Assembly: GCA_964518335.1 (NCBI GenBank)
Contig: CAZFDT010000002.1
Location: forward strand, 1-64,000
Source of the DNA: CAZFDT01 sp964518335
Lineage (GTDB): Bacteria; Planctomycetota; Phycisphaerae; Phycisphaerales; Phycisphaeraceae
Direction: 5' to 3'
DNA: 64,000 nt
In this document: positions 15,447 to 23,896 of the stretch, in pieces
Layout of the letters: each line of letters starts with the position of its first letter
Position numbering within the stretch: position 1 is the stretch's first letter
The notes under the pieces: generated by a model
Databases searched by the model: none
The model's input: the letters and a program-made list of their open reading frames with translations, nothing else
What the model was told of the DNA's origin: nothing
Program-made: the position numbers and the translations under genes

Positions 15447-16009
15447 GGCGCGGCAGTGTACAGCAAAGGCATGGTGGCGGTGCGTGGTCTGGGCCGGCGG
15501 CGCGTGCGTGCGGCGTCGATGCGTCGCTGCAGGTAGGGCGAGAAGAATCCGGCATATCGTTTCCACAGGTCGGGGCGCATCCAGTCGTGGCCACTGACGC
15601 GACCGCGGCAGTGGATCGCGCCGCACTGGCAGTCGAACTCGTCGTAGGCGGTGCCGTCGCTCATGGCGTAATCGAAGGTGATCTCTTCGCCGGGGAGGAT
15701 GTCGCGCATGGCCACGAGCGTGACCTGGCCGCGGAACCCGGCGTTGGGGTTGCACGAGTGGTTGATCCAGTCGGCGGGTCCTTCGCGGGTGGTCATGAGG
15801 TAGGCGTCGTCGTCGATCTGGAGGGTGATGCGGACCTGGTCGCGGGTCAACTGCGCCAGATCGGCCCAGGTGACGACCTCGCCGCCGAAGACGGCGATGG
15901 TGTCGCCGCAGGAGATGGATTCGACGGCCCAGACGCCGTGGCCGCCTTTGTCATCACAGACACGCCCCTGGGCCTTGCGGCTCAGGTGGCACGTACAGTC
16001 AGGAACCAT
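15443..16009 (-). CDS. SET-domain protein (putative lysine methyltransferase)
   Basis: A 188-residue SET-domain protein. The N-terminal SET motif is KGGHGVWAVESISCGD, the knot motif is INHSCNPNA, and GEEITFDYAM follows. A post-SET-like segment CQCGAIHCRG could bind zinc. SET enzymes transfer methyl groups from S-adenosylmethionine to lysine; in bacteria most targets are unknown. The start at 16009 (MVPDC) is preferred over an open extension to 16111, because the extension has repeat-like composition. It is upstream of, and coupled to, the VOC gene. Confidence 0.82.
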   Translation of the reverse strand: MVPDCTCHLSRKAQGRVCDDKGGHGVWAVESISCGDTIAVFGGEVVTWADLAQLTRDQVRITLQIDDDAYLMTTREGPADWINHSCNPNAGFRGQVTLVAMRDILPGEEITFDYAMSDGTAYDEFDCQCGAIHCRGRVSGHDWMRPDLWKRYAGFFSPYLQRRIDAARTRRRPRPRTATMPLLYTAAP

Positions 16010-16192
16010 GGGAGGAGGTTTCCAGTGGGGTGGAGAGGCGAACGCGAGCGACGCTCGAAGGCGACAGGTGGCGAAGGGGCTGCCGCAGGTCTCCTGACCA
16101 GGCGCCGACATGCCGTCGGCCGGCCGCAGTCACGCGATGCTGCAGCAGTATATCGGTGCGGCGGGTGAAGTGATACAGAATTTGCAGGTTTT

Positions 16193-16289
16193 CCACGCCG
16201 GACATGAGCCGTATTGGGCGAGGGTCCGGATGGCGGGCGATGCCGAGCACAGGAATCCGGACCTTCGCCAAGCCTCAGGTCCGGCGTGG
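16193..16289. repeat. Inverted-repeat element B, copy 2
   Basis: Left arm 16193-16229 (CCACGCCGGACATGAGC) and right arm 16257-16289 (CCGGACCTTCGCCAAGCC) are imperfect reverse complements. The right arm is the exact reverse complement of 7589-7621. It sits just beyond the end of the alanine racemase gene. The rest of the 16010-16296 gap holds only an AT-richer stretch (about 16145-16190) that may contain the SET-gene promoter. Confidence 0.8.
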
Positions 16290-16296
16290 CGGCCCA

Positions 16297-17604
16297 TCAG
16301 ACGTACTCGGTGGGCGAGGACTTGACGTAGCGGCGGGGCAGGCGCGACGAGAGGCGGCAGAGCATCTCGTAGCAGCTCGACTTGGCCAGCGTCGCCAGGT
16401 GCGGCAGGGCGCACGGCGACGCGGGGTCGTTGCTGATGACTTCGACGAGCGTGCCCACTTCCGGGGCGATGGCCTGGGCGCAGTCGGTCAGATCGACGAC
16501 GATCTGGTCCATGTTGACGCGGCCCAGGACAGCGGCGCGATAGGCGTGGCTGGTGCCCTCGTCGCGGATGGCGACAGCGCCCTTGTTGGACAGGCTCAGG
16601 GGGTAGCCGTCGCCGTAGCCCACGGGGATGACGCCCAGGACGCTGTCGCGTTTGAGGGTGTGGGTGCAGCCGTAGCCCACGCTGGCGCCGGCGGGGTAGC
16701 GCTGCACGTGGACGAGTCGGCTGATCCACTTGACGATGGGCAGGAGGCTGGGCGCCTCGGCGACGATCGGGCCGTCGGTGATCGACTCGGGTCCATAGCC
16801 GTAGAGTCCCAGGCCGATGCGGACCATGTCCATGTGGAATCGTCGGTCGCGGTAGGTGCCGCAGGTGTTGGCCAGGTGCAGCACGACGCTGTCGGGGAGT
16901 TTGTCGGCGTGGTCGGCGATCATCTTCTCGAAGTATTCGAGCTGGCGGTAGGCGTACTCGTGATCGCTGCAGGCGGTGGCGAGGTGGGAATAGACGCCGC
17001 GCAGGCGCAGGTGGTGCAGGGCGGGCAGTCGGTCCAGGGCGGCGACGAACTGCTCGGCGTCGAGGCCGCTGCGGCTCATACCGGTATCCAGGTGCAGGTG
17101 GACGGGAAGCTTGAGGCCATAGGTCTGCCCGACGGCGTTGAGTTCGTCGAGCTGCTGCATGTCGTGGATGGTCAAGTGCAGCCGACCAGTCTCCGCGGCA
17201 CGATAGAGCGGGTCGGTGCGGCGGAGCGTGCGCAGCGGCATGAACAGGAGGATGGGGATGTTGACCGCGGCGCGAATGATGAGGTCGGCGTTGTCGGGGG
17301 CATAGACGGCGAGGATATCGACGCCGGCCTGAACGAGCCGTTGGGAGATCTGCTCGATGCCCAGGCCGTAGGCGTTCTTCTTGACGACGCCGCAGAGCAA
17401 GGGGGCCTTGCGATCCTTGGCCGGACGCATGAGCGGATCGGGCCGGGTGGCGGCGTCGGCGTCGAGGGCGGCGCGGAGGAAGCGGACGTTGGCCTCCAGG
17501 CGGCCCAGGTCGATCTCCAGCCAGCTCGGGGGCTCACTGAGCAGGGGGGTGTCGATGCGGATCGGCTCGCTGACGGTCATGGGCGCTCTTAGTTGTATCA
17601 CCAT
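16297..17604 (-). CDS. alr: Alanine racemase
   Basis: A 435-residue fold-type III PLP enzyme that interconverts L- and D-alanine for peptidoglycan. The PLP lysine is Lys75 in GVVKKNAYGLG; the opposite catalytic Tyr is in SVGYGCTHT. Further family motifs are HLHLDTGMSRSG, VRIGLGLYGYGP and LGRVNMDQIVVDLT. The length is about 60 residues above the usual 370, from an N-terminal extension and internal loops. ATG 17604 has GGAG eight bases upstream; an internal ATG at 17580 is possible. It is divergent from the helicase gene. Confidence 0.93.
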   Translation of the reverse strand: MVIQLRAPMTVSEPIRIDTPLLSEPPSWLEIDLGRLEANVRFLRAALDADAATRPDPLMRPAKDRKAPLLCGVVKKNAYGLGIEQISQRLVQAGVDILAVYAPDNADLIIRAAVNIPILLFMPLRTLRRTDPLYRAAETGRLHLTIHDMQQLDELNAVGQTYGLKLPVHLHLDTGMSRSGLDAEQFVAALDRLPALHHLRLRGVYSHLATACSDHEYAYRQLEYFEKMIADHADKLPDSVVLHLANTCGTYRDRRFHMDMVRIGLGLYGYGPESITDGPIVAEAPSLLPIVKWISRLVHVQRYPAGASVGYGCTHTLKRDSVLGVIPVGYGDGYPLSLSNKGAVAIRDEGTSHAYRAAVLGRVNMDQIVVDLTDCAQAIAPEVGTLVEVISNDPASPCALPHLATLAKSSCYEMLCRLSSRLPRRYVKSSPTEYV

Positions 17605-17732
17605 CGCAGCTCCGAGGAAGTTCGCCCCCGCCGATGCCTGAAGGACTCACTTGCCCGTTATCGGCCAACGGTCGCGCCGGTGCGGGAAAAATAGCATGCG
17701 GGCCCGTTCCGGCCACGAAACGGGTTTGCCGC

Positions 17733-17738
17733 TATAAT
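17733..17738 (+). promoter_or_regulatory. -10 box of the DEAD-box helicase gene
   Basis: TATAAT, 132 bases before ATG 17871, giving a leader of about 125 bases. No convincing -35 box is seen. The leader contains short hairpins, for example CCGCTC (17787-17792) with GAGCGG (17799-17804). Confidence 0.5.
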
Positions 17739-17870
17739 CCCCTTTGCCGTCGGTATCTGCGGTCGCTCGGACATGCGGCCGCGACCCCGCTCATTGTGGA
17801 GCGGCTTGGCCGCATCGGCTTGCACCCCGCACCCTTCGCCCGGTCGCTGACCGAGGGGATGAGAGTACCC

Positions 17871-19331
17871 ATGACCGTGGACCCCGGCGATCACCCCGCC
17901 ACCGATTCGTCCGCCGCCACCGACACGACCCCCGATTCTGACGCCGCGTCCGACCTGGGCGCCAAGGCCAGCGACATCTTCGACGAGTCGCAGACCTTTG
18001 CCGACCTGGGCCTGCGCGACAGCGTCATGAAGGGCGTCACCGAGGCGGGGTTCGTGCATCCGACCGATATCCAGGCTCGGCTGATACCGCCCGCCCTCGA
18101 AGGCCGCGATGTGATCGGCCAAGCCAAGACCGGCACGGGCAAGACCGCGGCGTTCGGCCTGCCCATCCTGCACCACGGGCAGAAGGACCTGCCCATGCAG
18201 GCCCTGATCCTCACGCCCACGCGCGAGCTGGCCGTCCAGGTCGCCGACGAGATCGAGACGCTCGGACGCCATACGCCCATCCGCACCGTCTGCATCATCG
18301 GCGGCGAGTCCATGCGCGCCCAGTCCCGCTCGGTCGAACGCGGCGCCCACATCCTCGTGGGCACCCCCGGCCGCATCATGGACATGCAGGGTCGCGGCCA
18401 GATCCACTTCCGCAACGTGCGCTACGTCGTGCTCGACGAGGTCGATCGCATGCTCGACATCGGTTTCCGCGAGGACATCCGCAAAATTCTCTCCTCCATC
18501 AAGCACGATCACCAGACCATCTTCGTCTCGGCGACCATCAGCAACGACATCGAGCGGCTGGCGCGCAGCTACATGAAGTCCGACGCGCACAAGATCACCA
18601 CCGTGTCGGGCTCGCTCACCGTGTCGTTGGTCGATCAGAAGTACATCAGCGTCGAGCCATGGGACAAGCGGACGATGCTGCTGTGGCTGCTGCGACACGA
18701 GAAGCCTGAGACGACGATCGTCTTCTGCCGCACCAAGGCGACGGTGCACAAGTGCGCCGTGTACCTGCGCGACCACGGCGTGCAGGCCCGCGAGATCCAC
18801 GGCGACCTGCAGCAGAACAAGCGCAACAAGGTCATGGAGGCCCTGCGCGAGGGCAAGCTCAACGTGCTCATCGCCTCGGACCTGGCGGCGCGCGGGCTGG
18901 ACGTGGAGCACATCACCCACGTCATCAACTACGACATCCCCGAGGACCCGGAGATCTACATCCACCGCATCGGCCGCACCGCGCGCGCCGGCCGGCGCGG
19001 CACCGCATGGTCCTTCGTCACCCCCGAGGAGGGCCAGCGCCTCACCGAGATCGAAAAGCTCGCCGGCGTCATGATCGAGGAGATCAAGTACCCCGGCTTC
19101 AAGCCCGGACCCGTGCCCGAGGATCGCCGCCGCGAGATCGAGAGTCGTCAGCGCCGCGCCGTCGCCGACCCGGTCAAGAAGCTCGAAGCCCGCGCCGCCT
19201 CCGCCGCGCCCACCGGCTTCGAGGGCCTGTCACCCGAGGAACTGGCCAAAATGTTCCCCGGCGGCGTCATCCCCAAGGCCCGACCCAACACCACCCTCGG
19301 CTCACGCTTCCGCACCCGCCGCGGCCGCTAG
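17871..19331 (+). CDS. DEAD-box ATP-dependent RNA helicase
   Basis: A 486-residue RNA helicase. After an acidic, low-complexity first 45 residues come the Q motif (FADLGL, PTDIQARLIP), motif I AKTGTGKT, Ia PTRELAVQ, motif II VLDEVD (Val in place of Ala of DEAD), motif III SAT, and in the second RecA domain HRIGRTARAG. The C-terminal tail is basic (SRFRTRRGR) and probably contacts RNA. Likely roles are ribosome assembly or mRNA turnover. The long leader after the TATAAT box is reminiscent of cold-regulated helicase genes, which is an inference. The start at 17871 has GAGAG about nine bases upstream. Confidence 0.92.
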   Translation: MTVDPGDHPATDSSAATDTTPDSDAASDLGAKASDIFDESQTFADLGLRDSVMKGVTEAGFVHPTDIQARLIPPALEGRDVIGQAKTGTGKTAAFGLPILHHGQKDLPMQALILTPTRELAVQVADEIETLGRHTPIRTVCIIGGESMRAQSRSVERGAHILVGTPGRIMDMQGRGQIHFRNVRYVVLDEVDRMLDIGFREDIRKILSSIKHDHQTIFVSATISNDIERLARSYMKSDAHKITTVSGSLTVSLVDQKYISVEPWDKRTMLLWLLRHEKPETTIVFCRTKATVHKCAVYLRDHGVQAREIHGDLQQNKRNKVMEALREGKLNVLIASDLAARGLDVEHITHVINYDIPEDPEIYIHRIGRTARAGRRGTAWSFVTPEEGQRLTEIEKLAGVMIEEIKYPGFKPGPVPEDRRREIESRQRRAVADPVKKLEARAASAAPTGFEGLSPEELAKMFPGGVIPKARPNTTLGSRFRTRRGR

Positions 19332-19358
19332 CCGCTCGCGGCTTCGCGAGATCAACCG

Positions 19359-20342
19359 ATGCGCGCCAGGCCCTCCATCCACGCTTGCGGCTTAGCCCTG
19401 CTGCCCCTCAACGTCGCCCTCGCCGAGCCCGTCGCCGCTGTCGAACTCGCCAACGACCACATCACCCTCGTCGTCCAACCGCCCGACGGTGAGCATGGCG
19501 ACTACGGCAACGCGCGCTTCGACTGGGCCGGTATCGTCAGCTACGTCGAGTCCCACGGCCACACGTTCATCGGCGGGAAAAACCCCGACGGCTCACGCCG
19601 ACACAGCCTCGGCACCATCGGCGAGTTCGTCGATACGCTCGGTTTTGAAGAAAACGCAGATGGGCAGACCACCCGCGGCATCCGTATCGGCGTCGGTCAA
19701 GTCGAAATCGCTTATCCCAAGCCCGGCACAGCCGAAACAACACTCGCTGAGCCAGCGGGCTGGATCGTTCTCCCTCTGATCGATGAAGTGAGTCATGTGC
19801 AGAATCTGCGGCACAACTCGGGCTATGGCTATGAGTATCTCAAGACCGTTGCACTTGTCCCAGATGCGGCGGCTTTCACCATTCGTCACGACCTTCGCAA
19901 CACAGGCGTCAATCCCATCACCACGCGGACGTACGTCCACAACTGGCTCCTGATCGACGACACTCCCGTCACCGGCGAGAACTACCGCGTACGGTTCAAC
20001 TACGACATCAGGCCCACACGACGGAACTTCCCGCAGTTGCAGATGAATCTTGTCGGCCGCGAGATCGTCCACGATCCGTCGGTGCCGATGGCCAAGGGCC
20101 TGTATTACGCCGAGTTCACGCCGTTCGACAAGGTTGAGCAGAACGCTGTCGTGGTCGAGAACCTCAAGACGGGTGCGAGCATGCGCATCACCGGCGACTG
20201 GGCGCCGGGCTGGTATCACGTGTACATCACCAAGGACGACGTCAGCCCCGAGCCGTTCCTGCAGCTCGATCTCAAGCCGGGCGAGGCGCGTACGTGGACG
20301 GTGCGCTACGACTGCATCGCGTCGCGCACCGGCGGGCAGTGA
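19359..20342 (+). CDS. Galactose-mutarotase-like beta-sandwich protein
   Basis: A 327-residue protein resembling the aldose 1-epimerase/galactose mutarotase fold: VELANDHITLVVQP and RFDWAGIVSYVESHGH at the start, and EVSHVQNLRHNSGYGYEYL in the middle. No catalytic assignment is possible. The N-terminus (LALLPLNVALAEP) could be a weak signal peptide. Bases about 19640-19910 use more A/T-ending codons than the rest, as in the middle of argH. It follows the helicase by 27 bases and may share its transcript. Confidence 0.6.
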   Translation: MRARPSIHACGLALLPLNVALAEPVAAVELANDHITLVVQPPDGEHGDYGNARFDWAGIVSYVESHGHTFIGGKNPDGSRRHSLGTIGEFVDTLGFEENADGQTTRGIRIGVGQVEIAYPKPGTAETTLAEPAGWIVLPLIDEVSHVQNLRHNSGYGYEYLKTVALVPDAAAFTIRHDLRNTGVNPITTRTYVHNWLLIDDTPVTGENYRVRFNYDIRPTRRNFPQLQMNLVGREIVHDPSVPMAKGLYYAEFTPFDKVEQNAVVVENLKTGASMRITGDWAPGWYHVYITKDDVSPEPFLQLDLKPGEARTWTVRYDCIASRTGGQ

Positions 20343-20357
20343 CGCGCCCGAGTCTCG

Positions 20358-20699
20358 TCACGTCCAGTCCTCGCCGTAGTGGTGGGTGATTTCCTCGCCC
20401 GGTTCGATGCGGCGCAGGGCGTAGAGTTCGTCTGCGAAGAAGCCGGCATTCGCGTCGGGGCTGTGGTTGACGTAGCGCAGTGCGTTGCGGCCGTCGATGC
20501 CGACAACGCGGCCGTCGTCGTCCTCGAACCACAGGACGTAGGGGCCATCCTTGTCATCGTCGAAGACGCGCGGGCCCTCGTAGAGGCCGATCAGGGCATC
20601 GGGCTCGATCGCTTCGGCGGCGAAAACGCCCAGGCCGTGGATCGCACTGGGCCGGACAACGACGGTCGCGCGGGGCGCGGCCAACAGCGTGGTGCTCAT
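20358..20699 (-). CDS. Short SET-domain protein
   Basis: A 113-residue minimal SET domain: SAIHGLGVFAAEAIEPDAL, then LRYVNHSPDANAGF (NHSxxAN knot) and PGEEITHHYGEDW. It is shorter than the SET protein at 15443-16009 and has no cysteine-rich post-SET part. It is probably a lysine methyltransferase or an inactive relative. The gene is convergent with the mutarotase-like gene and divergent from atpG. Having two SET genes within 5 kb is unusual for a bacterium. Confidence 0.75.
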   Translation of the reverse strand: MSTTLLAAPRATVVVRPSAIHGLGVFAAEAIEPDALIGLYEGPRVFDDDKDGPYVLWFEDDDGRVVGIDGRNALRYVNHSPDANAGFFADELYALRRIEPGEEITHHYGEDWT

Positions 20700-20799
20700 C
20701 CAAATGCGCTCAGGTTAAGGTTGCGGTGGTATTCCCCTGGGGGGCAGGCGGAGGGAATATGCCCGTTGACGCGGCCGGCGTCAAGCGGCATCCGGCGCG

Positions 20800-20827
20800 T
20801 TGCCTGTCACGTTGGAGTCGCTATCAT
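20800..20827 (+). promoter_or_regulatory. Promoter of the ATP synthase operon
   Basis: TTGCCT (20800-20805), 16 bases, TATCAT (20822-20827). The ATG of atpG begins at 20837, only 9 bases past the -10 box, so the operon mRNA may be leaderless. The rest of the 137-base gap holds a weak inverted pair GTATTCCC/GGGAATAT. Confidence 0.5.
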
Positions 20828-20836
20828 CTTCGGCCC

Positions 20837-21742
20837 ATGGGCAAGACGCGGGAAATCAAGGGCCGCATGAAGGCCGTGAGCAACATCAGGCGGATCACCC
20901 GCACGATGCAGCTCATCGCCACGGCACGGTACCAGGCGGCCTTCCGCCGTGTCGTCGCTTCTCGGCCGTTCACGAAAAAGCTCAGCGAGATGGTCGGCGA
21001 ATTGTCCACGGCCTTGGGGTCGGCGGCGGACGCGGCGTCGTTCAGCCACCCCCTGCTCAAGCCCCCAGCCACGCCCACCGGCCGCGAACTGCTGCTGGTC
21101 ATCACCAGCAACCGCGGCCTCTGCGGCGGGTACAACGGCAAAGTCTTCCACGCCGCCCGCGCCCACTATCTGGCCCACATCGACCGCCAGTTCGACATCG
21201 AACTCGTCGGCAAGAAGGGCTTGGCGATCCTCCGGTTCAACAAGCGCGAGCCGGCGGCGTTCCACAGTCAGTTCGGCGACAAGCCGGCCTATGACGAGGT
21301 GGAGAGGCTCGCCGACCGATACATGGCCGATTTCACCGCGGGCAAGTACGACGCGGTGCGCGTGGTCTATACGGCGTTTCAGTCGGCGGGGCGGCAGACG
21401 CCGGTGGTCATGCAGTTGCTGCCGATCGAGGACCCGACGCGCTCGCGGGACGATGCGAAGACGCAAGCGACGGCGGAGGCGGCGACCGAGTACGACTTTT
21501 CGCCCGACCCGCAGTCGCTGCTGCACGAGCTGCTGCCGATGACGGTGCGGACCATGCTGTTCCAGGCGTTCAACGAGGCGATCCTCAGTGAGCAGATCGC
21601 CCGCATGGTGGCGATGAAGGCGGCCACGGACGCGGCGGGGAAAATGGGCAAGATTCTCACGCGCCAATACAACCGCGCCCGCCAGACGGCGATCACCACC
21701 GAACTGATGGAAGTCATCAGCGGCGCGGCGGCGCTGGGATAG
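20837..21742 (+). CDS. atpG: ATP synthase gamma subunit
   Basis: The 301-residue central stalk of F1 that rotates inside the alpha-beta ring. The N-terminus MGKTREIKGRMKAVSNIRRI and the C-terminal coiled-coil partner ending TELMEVISGAAAL are typical; ITSNRGLCGGYN is the family signature. It is the first gene of the operon here, whereas most bacteria place atpG between atpA and atpD. A near-consensus promoter lies immediately before it. The start at 20837 is the only ATG matching the conserved N-terminal helix. Confidence 0.95.
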   Translation: MGKTREIKGRMKAVSNIRRITRTMQLIATARYQAAFRRVVASRPFTKKLSEMVGELSTALGSAADAASFSHPLLKPPATPTGRELLLVITSNRGLCGGYNGKVFHAARAHYLAHIDRQFDIELVGKKGLAILRFNKREPAAFHSQFGDKPAYDEVERLADRYMADFTAGKYDAVRVVYTAFQSAGRQTPVVMQLLPIEDPTRSRDDAKTQATAEAATEYDFSPDPQSLLHELLPMTVRTMLFQAFNEAILSEQIARMVAMKAATDAAGKMGKILTRQYNRARQTAITTELMEVISGAAALG

Positions 21743-21763
21743 TGTCGGGGGTAACATGGGGGT

Positions 21764-21991
21764 GTGTCTGACGATTCACCCAAACCCAAGCCCTCGGAGC
21801 CCAGCCCATGGACGCTGGTGACGGCGGGGATGGAACTGGGCATGGTCACAGCCCTGTTCACCGTCGGGGGATGGTGGCTCGACAAGCGGTGGGAGACGAT
21901 GCCCGCCCTGACCCTCGTGGGTCTTTTCATCGGTGTCGTCGGAGGAACTTACAAACTCTGGCGCACAGGCAAGCGGTTTTTCAAGGACTGA
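21764..21991 (+). CDS. atpZ: AtpZ/AtpI-type ATP synthase accessory membrane protein
   Basis: A 75-residue protein with two membrane helices (about 20-37 and 45-63) joined by a short loop WWLDKRWETMP, matching the small AtpZ/AtpR-type proteins encoded at the head of F-ATPase operons. It is thought to help cation handling or c-ring assembly. The start is GTG at 21764; no ATG is in range. It follows atpG by 21 bases. Confidence 0.75.
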   Translation: MSDDSPKPKPSEPSPWTLVTAGMELGMVTALFTVGGWWLDKRWETMPALTLVGLFIGVVGGTYKLWRTGKRFFKD

Positions 21992-22001
21992 TCAGCGTCG
22001 C

Positions 22002-22466
22002 ATGAATGTTCCCTCCACCAAGCTCCGCTTCCCGACATGGACAGCAGCCGTCTGCCTGACGGGGCTGCTTGTAGTGCTGGCAGCGGGTACGTGGCTGATC
22101 CTTCCGATGGTGATGGGCGAATCGACGCGATTTGAATTGATGATCGCCGCGGCCTTCGGATCGGTGTGGCTGACGGGGATCGCGTGCCTGGCGACGATCG
22201 CCGTGGTCGGTCCCTTGGGTCCGATGCCGACGATCTACGCCTTTCTGGGCGGCATGTTGCTCCGCATGGCATTCACGATGGGCCTGGCGATGCTGCTGTT
22301 TCACCGCGGTATGGTGCCGGGTACGCCGCTGGCGGTTTGCCTTGCCATCGCCTATCTTCCCGCCCTCGCCGTGGAGGTCGCGTTTGTGGGACGCTTCCTC
22401 TGGTCCATGGATATGCCCTCACCCCCGTCCGACAAGGCGGGGCAGCCCGCCCAGGTAATGGCATGA
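22002..22466 (+). CDS. ATP synthase I-like membrane protein
   Basis: A 154-residue protein with four predicted membrane helices (TAAVCLTGLLVVLAAGTWL near the start). The position, size and topology match AtpI, the c-ring assembly factor, but the sequence match is weak. Its TGA overlaps the ATG of atpB (ATGATG), so the genes are coupled. The first ATG at 22002 lies ten bases after the preceding stop. Confidence 0.65.
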   Translation: MNVPSTKLRFPTWTAAVCLTGLLVVLAAGTWLILPMVMGESTRFELMIAAAFGSVWLTGIACLATIAVVGPLGPMPTIYAFLGGMLLRMAFTMGLAMLLFHRGMVPGTPLAVCLAIAYLPALAVEVAFVGRFLWSMDMPSPPSDKAGQPAQVMA

Positions 22467-23401
22467 TGTCACTGTTCACCACCCTCGCCGCGTCCAACCC
22501 TGTCGATCACGTCATCGACAAGCCGCTGATCACACGCGACGTGGGCACATGGGTCGGCACCGACGGCCACACGCTCTGGCTGGTCAGCAACGTCACGGTC
22601 ATGCTCGTGCTCGGCGCGATCGTCACCATGCTGCTGGTCATCCCCGCTGCCCGACGGATCAAGACGGGGCAGACCCGCACGCTCGACGATTATCGCGCCC
22701 AGGGGCTGCTGGCCAATCTCGTCGAAAGCGTCTGCCTCTTCCTCCGCAACGATGTGTTCCGCGACGTGCTGGGCGAGCACACCGACAAGTACACGCCCGT
22801 CCTTTGGACGATGTTCTGGTACATCCTCGTCTGCAACATGCTGGGGCTCATCCCCATTCTCGACATCACCGCCATGTTCGGCCTGGGCCACCACGGCCAC
22901 GGCATCGGCGGCACGGCGACCCAATCGATCTGGGTCACCGGCGCCCTGGCCCTGATCTCGGCCATCTTCTATATGGGCACGGCATTCCTCAAGGACCCCA
23001 TCGGGTTCCTCAAGCACCTCACCGGCGGCGCACCATGGTTCATGTGGGTCATCATGGTCCCCGTCGAGATCGCCGGCTACCTCATCAAGCCCTTCGCGCT
23101 GGCGATTCGACTTTTCGCCAACATGACTGGAGGCCACCTCGTCATCGCGGTGCTGCTGGGCTTTGTGCCCGCGGTTCTGCAGGCCATGGGACCCGTCGGC
23201 GGCGGCGCGGTCTCGCTCGTATCCATCCTCGGCGCCACCGGCATCAACCTGCTGGAAGTGCTGGTCGGGTTCATCCAGGCCTACATCTTCACGTTCCTGA
23301 CGTGCCTGTTCCTGGGGCAGCTCATCGTGCACGAGCATGAGGAGCATGCGGAGCACGGCGAGGAGCACGGCCACACGGAGGGGCACGCGGCGCACCACTG
23401 A
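22463..23401 (+). CDS. atpB: ATP synthase subunit a
   Basis: The 312-residue membrane stator subunit forming the proton half-channels. The essential Arg is in PFALAIRLFANMTGGH, with five or six membrane helices and the late segment QAYIFTFLTCLFLGQ. Unusual points are an N-terminal region of about 75 residues before the first conserved part and a His/Glu-rich tail (HEHEEHAEHGEEHGHTEGH) that could bind metal or buffer protons. The start at 22463 overlaps the preceding stop; a second ATG follows directly. Confidence 0.93.
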   Translation: MMSLFTTLAASNPVDHVIDKPLITRDVGTWVGTDGHTLWLVSNVTVMLVLGAIVTMLLVIPAARRIKTGQTRTLDDYRAQGLLANLVESVCLFLRNDVFRDVLGEHTDKYTPVLWTMFWYILVCNMLGLIPILDITAMFGLGHHGHGIGGTATQSIWVTGALALISAIFYMGTAFLKDPIGFLKHLTGGAPWFMWVIMVPVEIAGYLIKPFALAIRLFANMTGGHLVIAVLLGFVPAVLQAMGPVGGGAVSLVSILGATGINLLEVLVGFIQAYIFTFLTCLFLGQLIVHEHEEHAEHGEEHGHTEGHAAHH

Positions 23402-23508
23402 TGTTGACCTGATCCCCGACGCCGGTTGAGTGGAGCAGCCGGATGTCCCGCGAGGGCGGGGTGAACCAACCGATGCGACGTCCACCGCATCACTGCAGGA
23501 GTCTTGTG

Positions 23509-23832
23509 ATGAAGAAGATGATGTTGTTTGGACTGGCGGCGCTGGCCGTCGTGCTGTTGCCGGCGATGCCCGCAATGGCGCAGGAAGCCAGCCAGGGCAG
23601 CTCGTGGTTTTTCCCCGGTGGGGCCGAGGGTAAGGCCCTGGGCATCGCCATCGGCATGGGCCTGATGGTGATCGGCGCCGCTCGCGGCATCAGCCGCATC
23701 GGTGCATCGGCGGTCGAGTCGATCGCCCGTCAGCCCGAGGCCGGCGGCCGCATCTTCACCTCGATGCTGCTCGCCGCCGCGCTGATCGAAGGCTTCACCT
23801 TCTTCGCGCTGCTGATCCAGTTCACGCTTTGA
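23509..23832 (+). CDS. atpE: ATP synthase subunit c
   Basis: A 107-residue c-ring subunit. Residues 1-25 (MKKMMLFGLAALAVVLLPAM..AMAQ) look like a cleavable signal peptide, leaving a mature hairpin of two membrane helices. The loop ESIARQPEAGGRI is typical. The ion-binding carboxylate is Glu94 in AALIEGFTFF; it is followed by Gly, not the Ser/Thr of Na+-type rings, and no matching Gln is seen, so H+ coupling is likely. A GGAG Shine-Dalgarno sequence precedes ATG 23509. A hairpin follows the gene. Confidence 0.92.
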   Translation: MKKMMLFGLAALAVVLLPAMPAMAQEASQGSSWFFPGGAEGKALGIAIGMGLMVIGAARGISRIGASAVESIARQPEAGGRIFTSMLLAAALIEGFTFFALLIQFTL

Positions 23833-23846
23833 CAATCAAGTACGAC

Positions 23847-23876
23847 GCCGCCGACCGTCGAAAGACGGCCGGCGGC
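23847..23876 (+). promoter_or_regulatory. Stem-loop between atpE and atpF
   Basis: GCCGCCGACCGTC (23847-23859) pairs with GACGGCCGGCGGC (23864-23876), one mismatch in 13, around a GAAA tetraloop. With only TTTCCC after it, it is a poor terminator and more likely stabilises or attenuates mRNA so that the multi-copy c subunit is made in excess. That function is inferred. Confidence 0.6.
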
Positions 23877-23896
23877 TTTCCCTACGAGGACACGCT

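Noticed and set aside
15443..16111. Longer start for the SET-domain gene at 16111
   Set aside because: The extra 34 residues are not SET-like and overlap sequence that appears intergenic; ATG 16009 begins near the conserved part.
23847..23876. A true transcription terminator after atpE
   Set aside because: No T run follows the stem, and downstream ATP synthase genes would be cut off; a processing or stability element fits better.
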